A stretch of DNA of 64,000 nt, from assembly GCF_022581195.2 (NCBI RefSeq), contig NC_061482.1, positions 4,092,001 through 4,156,000 on the forward strand. Reading direction: 5' to 3'. A model generated the notes under the pieces. The model was not told the DNA's origin. It searched no databases and worked only from the letters and a program-made list of their open reading frames with translations. Both the position numbers and the translations under genes were made by a program. How positions within the stretch are numbered: the first letter of the stretch is position 1; every line of letters begins with the position of its first letter. Shown in pieces: positions 57,877 through 64,000 of the stretch. The stretch comes from Helicoverpa zea. Its lineage: Eukaryota; Arthropoda; Insecta; Lepidoptera; Noctuidae.

Positions 57877-59049
57877 CCGGTTGCCCGGGTAACTGGGTTG
57901 AGGAGGTCAGATAGGCAGTCGCTTCTTGTCAGTAGCGGCTTTAGGGTAGGGCGCGGATGGGCGACAGCCCAGGGCGCCGGACATAAGGGGCGCCGCAGGC
58001 GCCCCCAACCAATCCTTGATTAGAATTTTACTCCTATTTTTGTTTTAAATTTCATCAAAGATCGCAGCTTACAAGAACTGTATCCAAATGTATGGATAGC
58101 ATCAGGGCCGCCTTAACCTATGGTGCAGGGTGTTCGAATAACCCTGGCGCCGCGAGCTCAGGGGCGCCGCGGTACGCTCCTGGACCAAGAAATTTCAATT
58201 AAATTAATGTATTGTCATACAATGCCGCGCGCGTTAGATACACTACTTTTATGTCCCAAAACTCAAAAATTTTCGCGTTCGCTTCGCTCGCGGTTTCTTT
58301 ACTTTACACTTACATTTTTTTTCACATATAGCTACTTTTAATTTAATGTCCCAATACTCAAAAAAATTCGCGCTCCCTTCGCTCGCGGCTTCTTCGCTCC
58401 ACAGTCACCTTTTATTATATATGTTAAGGACTTTTAGTGATCCAAATCTCAAAAAAGCTTTTTCGGGCTTGCTTCACTTTATAGTTGTTTTTATTTTTGA
58501 AAATTGTTTTGTCTACAAACGACGCTAGCGTCGTTTTCGTCCTTTTATTAATAAGAAAATAACTTCTAGTTTATATTTATGGTACTAATTTAAGTCCCAA
58601 AATTTTAATTCATAGGCGCCAACACCAACAAGAGTTATCTACGTTTGGGCTACATTTTAAGTCATTTTTGTTCTGAGTTCTAAAATATAACAAAAAATTT
58701 CGCGCTCGCTTCGCTCGCGCAATCACAACCTGTGTTCCCGTGTTTTTGCATTCACCAACCAGCAATAACTTATGTACGATTGGGCTACATTTTAGGTAAT
58801 TTTTGCTTTGACTTGTTAACTATAAAAAAAAATTCGCGCTCGCTTCGCTCGCGCAATCGGTAACTACATATTATGTCTCTGTTTTTCGTATGGGTTTGAA
58901 TTGTAGTTGGGGGCGCCGTAGCAATCTCGCCCAGGGCGCTAGTAGAGTTAAAGCCGGCACTGCTTCTTGTAAAGCACTGGTGCTCAAATGATTCCGGTTA
59001 GACTGGAAGCCGAAACCAACATAGTTGGGAAAAGGCTCAGGAGATGATG
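57877..59049 (-). repeat. Repeat A, copy 5, split by the hAT-like element
   Basis: The left part 57,877-57,929 ('gggtaactgggttgaggagg') continues exactly at 58,971-59,049 ('gactggaagccgaaaccaac', 'catagttgggaaaaggctca'). The hAT-like element plus one copy of its 8-bp duplication separates them. Confidence 0.85.
57930..58962. mobile_element. Non-autonomous hAT-like element
   Basis: A 1033-bp element with terminal inverted repeats CAGTAGCGGCTTTA/TAAAGCCGGCACTG (14 bp, two mismatches) and an exact 8-bp duplication CTTCTTGT (57,922-57,929; 58,963-58,970), diagnostic of hAT-type insertion. The interior has no transposase. It holds GGGCGCC-rich ends, four copies of a TTCGCGCTCGCTTCGCTCGCG-like word (58,272; 58,367; 58,698; 58,832), and a tandem duplication with a 134-bp period at about 58,619-58,888. 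Confidence 0.85.
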
Positions 59050-59050
59050 G

Positions 59051-59345
59051 TTCCGTAGTTCGGGAGCCTATTCGACCTAAACCTAAACAAACAATCAATA
59101 TTCCTTTCAATATAGATTTTTGTCCGACTTACTGCTGTTGCCTTTTTCAGTTTAATTTAAAATTTTGTTCAACTTATGTTAGGCCCAGTTAGTTCGTACT
59201 AGAAATATTAGTTTTGTCACGTTTTCAAGCCCTCGGTATAGAATGCATTAACGCCTGTCCGTCGTTGTTCATTTACTACGATGTAACACTATGAAGAAAA
59301 TTATTACATGATCATGACCTTTGAACTTTTAGACTAAAAGCTAAC
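59051..59345. other. Spacer, nothing recognised
   Basis: Short unstructured interval between two repeats. Confidence 0.5.
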
Positions 59346-59630
59346 AAAAACCGGCCAAGTGCGAGTCGGACTCGCCCACCAAGGGTTCCGTACCAGAGCA
59401 AAAATGACCAAAAACATCACGTTTGTTTTATGGCAGCCCCCCAAAATAATTATTTTATTTTAGTTTTTAGTATTTGTTGTTATAGCGGCAACAGAAATAC
59501 ATCATCAGTGAAAATTTCAACTCTCTAACTATCACGTTCCATGAGATACAGCCTGGTCACGGACGGACGGACAGAGGAGCGAAAACAATAGGGTCCCGTT
59601 TTACCCTTTGGATACGAAACCCTAAAAATC
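59346..59630 (+). repeat. Widespread lepidopteran repeat ('ccggccaagtgcgagtcgg')
   Basis: Begins ccggccaagtgcgagtcgg and 'gggttccgtacc', continues 'gttgttatagcggcaacaga' and 'catgagatacagcctggtc', and ends 'ggatacgaaaccctaaaaa', the inverse of its beginning. I recognise this as one of the commonest repeats in moth genomes. Class (LINE 3' end or MITE) not resolved here. Confidence 0.75.
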
Positions 59631-60354
59631 TGCTCTGCAGAGTTAGCTGACATTTCGCTTCCATAAAATCAGTTTTGCTCTTAATTTTCAGCGACGTTAA
59701 AAACCCACATTTCTCATATGTAAAACTATATTTTTAGTAACTACTTTCCGCATCTAGTTAAAAAGTGACAATGTCCTTTTTCAGGTTTAACGTGCACTTT
59801 TTAATCGTTACAGTTTTGGCGTAAAAGCGATAGACAGGCATACTGTGACACTTTCGTGTTTAAAATATTAGCTAGGATTGCCATTTGCAAATTCCATCCT
59901 CCAGCCTCTTTCCCAACTATGTTGCGGGCGGCTGCAATATGCAAATTATAGATTTTGTACTTTAAATAATATTTGACAATTAATCTCTAATTAATATCGG
60001 ATATTTAAAAGCAAACATAAGCGCTGATTCTAATGAAAATGTTGGAAAACTTAAATTAAGTACCTAATCAATACATACAAGCTGTCCAGCATTTTCCTTA
60101 AGAAAATCTTGTAGTAAGTACATGAACAGTCATGTTAAACCATTACTTTTTTATCACTGTATATAATGATCTGTTATATACATAAACTTTAATAAGTTCA
60201 ATAATAGGTACAATTACATATATAGATAGGTATTTTATGTTGTACGTAGTATTAATCAAGAAACATAGGTACATAAACAACGCAATACATAAAATCGCTT
60301 TGTGATGAATCTTATTATCTTTTATATCATTTTCAACTATACACTTCGAGTTAC
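59631..60354. other. Spacer with repeat A scrap
   Basis: 'cctctttcccaactatgttg' at 59,907-59,926 is a short remnant of repeat A. Otherwise AT-rich without features. Confidence 0.45.
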
Positions 60355-60412
60355 TGTTACAGCCTTTTTATCGTCCCACTGTTGGGCACAGGGCTCCTCT
60401 CACACGGAGAAG
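60355..60412 (+). repeat. LINE-tail-like fragment
   Basis: 'atcgtcccactgttgggcac' and 'agggctcctctcacacggag' match the word order of 49,218-49,325. Confidence 0.45.
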
Positions 60413-61355
60413 GATACACAGATACACTTCGAGTATACGCTGCAAACTTTTAGTCGGACGGACGACAGTTTGTTCGGGATCATAAATCAGTATGAAGATG
60501 AATGGTAGTAGTAGAGTAGGTACGCATATTACAAAGATCAAGTATTTAACTGGTGTCAGACTGACTGAAAACTTTGATTGGAATCAAGATTTTCCAACCA
60601 TCGCATCGGATCAACTGTCGGCCAACCGTTTAGTTTTGAGTGTGCTTGCACCATTTAACTGCATATATCAATAACCAAATCATTTTCAGTTGATAAATCG
60701 CCTTTTAGCCCAATGGGTGTGAGGCTGGTTATGCTTTGGTTATCGTTAAAGTTAATGGTTGAAACTGGGTAATAGTATTCGAAATCTGAACACTGTAGAC
60801 ACATCTCAACTGATTTTTTTTCTGCCTCATTTTATGTCTGAGTTGGAATTATTACTAAATTTTAGATCTTAAACTTATAAACAGGTAAATTCGAATAATA
60901 ATGATTAAATGGAATTTCCTCAATGGTTTACAATCAATCAATTTATTATTGATTGGTTATTATAATAGGACTTGGCTTGAAATGGCGTAAGCGCCATTTT
61001 ACACTTAGGTATACTTTGGTAGTTATAATAGGTACATAATAATATGTACCTAATAGAACACCCAAAACAATGAGCTGTATTGGGAGTCACGTGAAATTAG
61101 TTGATTAGCACATAACACGTTTTATCGTGATATGAAGTCACTTATAATAAAAAAAAATACCAAAAACGGGAAATATGCGACGTTTTACATAGTTTTAGAC
61201 CAGCTTTTTCGGACACTGCATAATCGGACGTTGATTTAACACTAGCGGATTTTGATTGAAAACTGAGTGCAGGTAAACGCGCGACACATTCCGGACTATG
61301 CCGCTCGTTAACTAAGTCATCGTTTGTAAGTCAGTTGCAAATTGTTGGCTGTCGC
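60413..61355. other. Spacer, nothing recognised
   Basis: AT-rich. A 60-codon ORF at 60,492-60,674 has no motif. Confidence 0.5.
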
Positions 61356-61583
61356 TAGGGCTGCCATCTCAAACGCCAAACCCGAACAAACATTCGAAAA
61401 AACCCGAACGTAGCCGAAAAAAAATTAAACAAAACAATATCCAATTCAAATAACTTCCTTACATGAAAAGTGTCTGGGTTTTCCCCGGACTCTTCTTGAA
61501 AACCCCCCCGGACGGCCTCATTTATTACACAAAAATCTTAAGAAAAATCCGGAGAACCCCGGACGGATGGCAACTATAGTTGT
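61356..61583. mobile_element. Candidate MITE
   Basis: The left end GGGCTGCCATC and the right end GATGGCAAC are partial inverses next to TA on each side. The interior holds repeated 'cccggac'/'ccggacgg' words in both orientations. The imperfect ends make the boundaries provisional. Confidence 0.4.
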
Positions 61584-62345
61584 TGCTCGCATACGCGCGC
61601 GACCGCTCTTATAATCCGAGCAATGTCGCTTGGAAAAACTGAGCGGCTAATCCGCTATTGAAAACATTAAGCTCGCTGCAACAAGCTTCTGAAATTGAAA
61701 GGAAAAACAAAAATCCACAGGCCCATTGCTTAAAAAAGAAAAACTCAATCCTTCTTTGCGTGAGAACAGTGGGACAATAGAAAGGCTGATGATCATTAAA
61801 CCACTAACTAGTAAGAGAGGTCAGTGAGCAAAACGTAGATAAATATTGATTTACGAAACTGTAACCGACGGGTTGAAACACACCCTTATTGTACTAATCC
61901 TGTTTGTTTAATAATATGTGATAATCCAACATTGGGCTTTTCCGAACTTTCAGGGAAAAACCGAAGCGATGCATATTCTATCTCTGCTACAAAGCTTCAC
62001 TGGACTTTGTAACTAGGTATATCATTCCGTAAAAACTTTTGTAAAAGGTACATATAAAAATTTTTAAACTTCTTTTTTCGTCATTTTGAAGAGCTAGATT
62101 TTGGTTACGTAATTAAGAAAATCTCTTTTTAGCTGGAAAAATATTAAAAATAAATTAATTTGGATGGATGTCGTATTTCATAATCCAAAGGAAAACTTGA
62201 GTTGAACTTGAAGAAAATGAAATGCACTTTAATCCCTCAAGAACACTAGAAGCAGGTCTTTTCTAACTAGTAATTTTGGAAAGAGCCTATGTTCAACAGT
62301 GAAATGACTTTTGCTGAAATAATGACTGACGTCTGATTCACGACC
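61584..62345. other. Spacer, nothing recognised
   Basis: AT-rich without ORFs above 60 codons. Confidence 0.5.
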
Positions 62346-62480
62346 CACTATCATCTGCCTTTTCCCAACTATGTCGGGCTCGGCATCCAGTCTATCTGGA
62401 TGGAGTACCAATGTTTTACAAGGAGCGATTGCCTATCTGACCTCACCCACCGTCAACTTATTTTTCCCTGCAACCTGAAT
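62346..62480 (+). repeat. Repeat A, copy 6
   Basis: 'gccttttcccaactatgtcg', 'ggcatccagtctatctggat' and 'gttttacaaggagcgattgc' in the plus orientation, truncated on the right. Confidence 0.65.
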
Positions 62481-63267
62481 AGTTGCCGGGTCTCCGGATC
62501 CGAGATTTTTCTTGTATGCTTTTCAATCCCCAAAATATGTAACAGAGCCCGAAGTTGAGAACCTCCTTTTTTTTGGTAGTTGAGTAAAAGGGCGCCAAGA
62601 AAAACACGCCCGAGGTGCCGAAATGGCTAGAGCCGGGTCCGTGACCGGGACCGAAAGGGGAAATACCTTCGTCGTTTTGAAGTTTTCAAATGATTATATA
62701 ATAGACAACATTCACTTGGGCTTACTGTACCTACAGAGTCTCTGTTATTTACCTAAGTAGATAAATAGGAAGGAAGCAAGTAATCAAACACGCCAGTGAC
62801 TTTTACGAATAATTGGCGGGCAACTCGGTACCGCCATAGCGATTGCTTCACTGAGTAACCATGACGCCAAAAGGAACTATTTCAATAAACTAACTTTACC
62901 CATATCAGCTATTTAAATGTAAAAATGTGACTACATTTTCCCGCTAACATAAAATGTTTTATTTCACAAATTAAATGAACAGCACTTACAAATGTTTTAA
63001 TTTCTTGTAATGTTCGCCAAATTGTGTTTCCAGGGAAAGCAATTTGTGTAACACGATATTTATTTTGATTTGAATCCTGAGCGCCATGTTGTGTTTCTGA
63101 TGGTTTCCGTTTCCTGCCTAATTTACCCATCACATTTTGGGTTTCCTTCTATTTGTTAGCTTATAAAGTAACGTCAGAAATAATGCTACAAAGAGTGTGT
63201 TAAGTATGAATGCGGAAGGATGGAGAGGCAGAGGATCGAGATCGATAGATAGATCGAGATATCGAGG
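62481..63267. other. Spacer leading into LINE remnant
   Basis: A 74-codon minus ORF at 62,909-63,133 is Lys-rich but unrecognised. The GA-rich sequence from about 63,200 may be decayed LINE coding DNA. Confidence 0.4.
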
Positions 63268-63381
63268 AAAAGATGGATTAACTGCCTGGAAGAGGACATG
63301 AACAAGAAGGGAGAGGATATTAGTATGACATCTGACAGAGACAAAAGGAAGCAAAAAACTTATTGCGCCAACGCCATATAA
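63268..63381 (+). pseudogene. LINE ORF2 C-terminal remnant
   Basis: 37 codons read KRWINCLEEDMNKKGEDISM, continue through a TSDRDKRKQKTYCAN segment and end at TAA. The arrangement (RW.NCLEEDM..KG, DR.K.K..TYCA) is one I associate with the extreme C-terminus of abundant lepidopteran RTE/Jockey-type ORF2 proteins, coming from memory of the family pattern. Upstream frames are broken. Confidence 0.55.
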
Positions 63382-63911
63382 CTTGGGAACAGGACCGGAA
63401 GAATTAGATAAATTATACTTCTGTGTCAACGTTTAGTATTCAGCCCAAGATATGTATGAGAAAGCATTATTTAAATGACATATCAAATTAACACGAAACA
63501 AAATTGTGTCGTATTCAAATTGCTCAAAAAGTGGAACCGTTGTAATGTCCCTAAAGTGGCCTTGTTTCGCAAAATTGTCTATGGAAATGAAGACATTAAT
63601 AAAGCTTGAATAAATGCTGATTTTCCGGGACGTACAAGTATTCATCATTTGCTGAGAAAATGAGATGAAATGTGGGAATTTCATTATTAATTTACGGTTT
63701 ACCAAAAGTGGATCATATTACATTGATGATGTTTGACTTGCGACTTATTAAATAGGCATTTTTCAATAACACACATTGTATTGGTTGATACATTATTCCG
63801 CTGGTTTCACACGCGTCTCATGGGAAATACTCCGTGCATCCGAATAAAAAGTAATTTGTAGCCTTCCTCAAAAATATTACCTATAGCAGAAACTTAAAGA
63901 ATTTTTTAATC
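63382..63911. other. Spacer, nothing recognised
   Basis: A 90-codon minus ORF (63,433-63,705) has no motif. Confidence 0.45.
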
Positions 63912-64000
63912 GAAGATGATCTAGACGCCTACCATCGAGACTGGTGGACAAGGTCGAAAGATCGGGAAGTGTGGATGCGAAATGGGGAGGACTTTACCCA
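63912..64000 (+). pseudogene. Possible LINE coding remnant at window edge
   Basis: An open frame reads DDLDAYHRDWWTRSKDREVW and then MRNGEDFT to the end of the window. 'W.T.S.DRE.W...GE' resembles C-terminal segments of lepidopteran LINE ORF2. It is cut by the window, so length and integrity are unknown. Confidence 0.35.

Overview
The window looks like repeat-rich, non-genic nuclear DNA of a moth, probably a noctuid-like lepidopteran. It is AT-rich throughout. I found no complete host protein gene, no rRNA and no functional tRNA. The taxonomic call rests on several dispersed repeats I recognise as typical of Lepidoptera: the 'cccaactatgttggg...' repeat (called repeat A here), the repeat starting 'ccggccaagtgcgagtcgg', tRNA-derived SINEs, and Helitron 3' ends ending in CTAG|T. 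Helitron, SINE and repeat family names are from memory of lepidopteran genomes, not from a search.

Layout. 1-13 kb is mostly featureless AT-rich DNA with two copies of repeat A, a LINE-tail-like fragment at 8.7 kb and a Harbinger-like MITE at 13.2 kb. 14,615-19,108 is an intact Ty1/copia LTR retrotransposon on the minus strand: identical 163-bp LTRs, a CTTAT target duplication, one 1306-codon Gag-Pol ORF, an initiator-tRNA-type primer site and a polypurine tract. 22,559-25,749 is a pogo-like DNA transposon with TA target duplication. It is wrecked by two nested retroelement pieces: an R2/R4-type fragment with a CCHC finger and restriction-like endonuclease, and a 5'-truncated copy of a 704-bp retro-unit.

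26.9-31.76 kb is an apparently intact CR1/Daphne-like non-LTR retrotransposon with overlapping ORF1 and ORF2. Its (ATT)n tail runs directly into two tandem full-length copies of the 704-bp retro-unit, each with its own (TTA)n tail, and then a 223-bp MITE with perfect 58-bp terminal inverted repeats. 33.4-41.8 kb is quiet apart from two GC-rich patches and repeat A copies.

The most interesting element is at 41,864-46,010. It is a 4147-bp Transib/RAG1-like transposon with CACAGTA termini, a 5-bp GC-rich target duplication (CACCG), unusually long (673-bp) and nearly identical terminal inverted repeats, and a 662-codon transposase. The transposase keeps all three predicted catalytic acidic residues and the CxxC...HxxxxH zinc ligands. 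Its C-terminus appears to have been replaced by a nested palindromic insertion, and an acidic coding remnant lies beyond that insertion.

46-64 kb is a patchwork: SINEs at 46.8, 52.8 and 55.0 kb, a small Helitron at 49.9 kb, a roughly 540-bp TTRTGC hexamer array at 50.4 kb, a 25-bp perfect hairpin at 53.6 kb, an AT palindrome at 54.9 kb, a non-autonomous hAT-like element inserted into repeat A at 57.9-59.0 kb, and decayed LINE coding fragments at the right edge.

The elements do not cooperate as a pathway. Their nesting gives a relative chronology: the pogo-like element and repeat A are older than the retro-unit, hAT-like and copia insertions.
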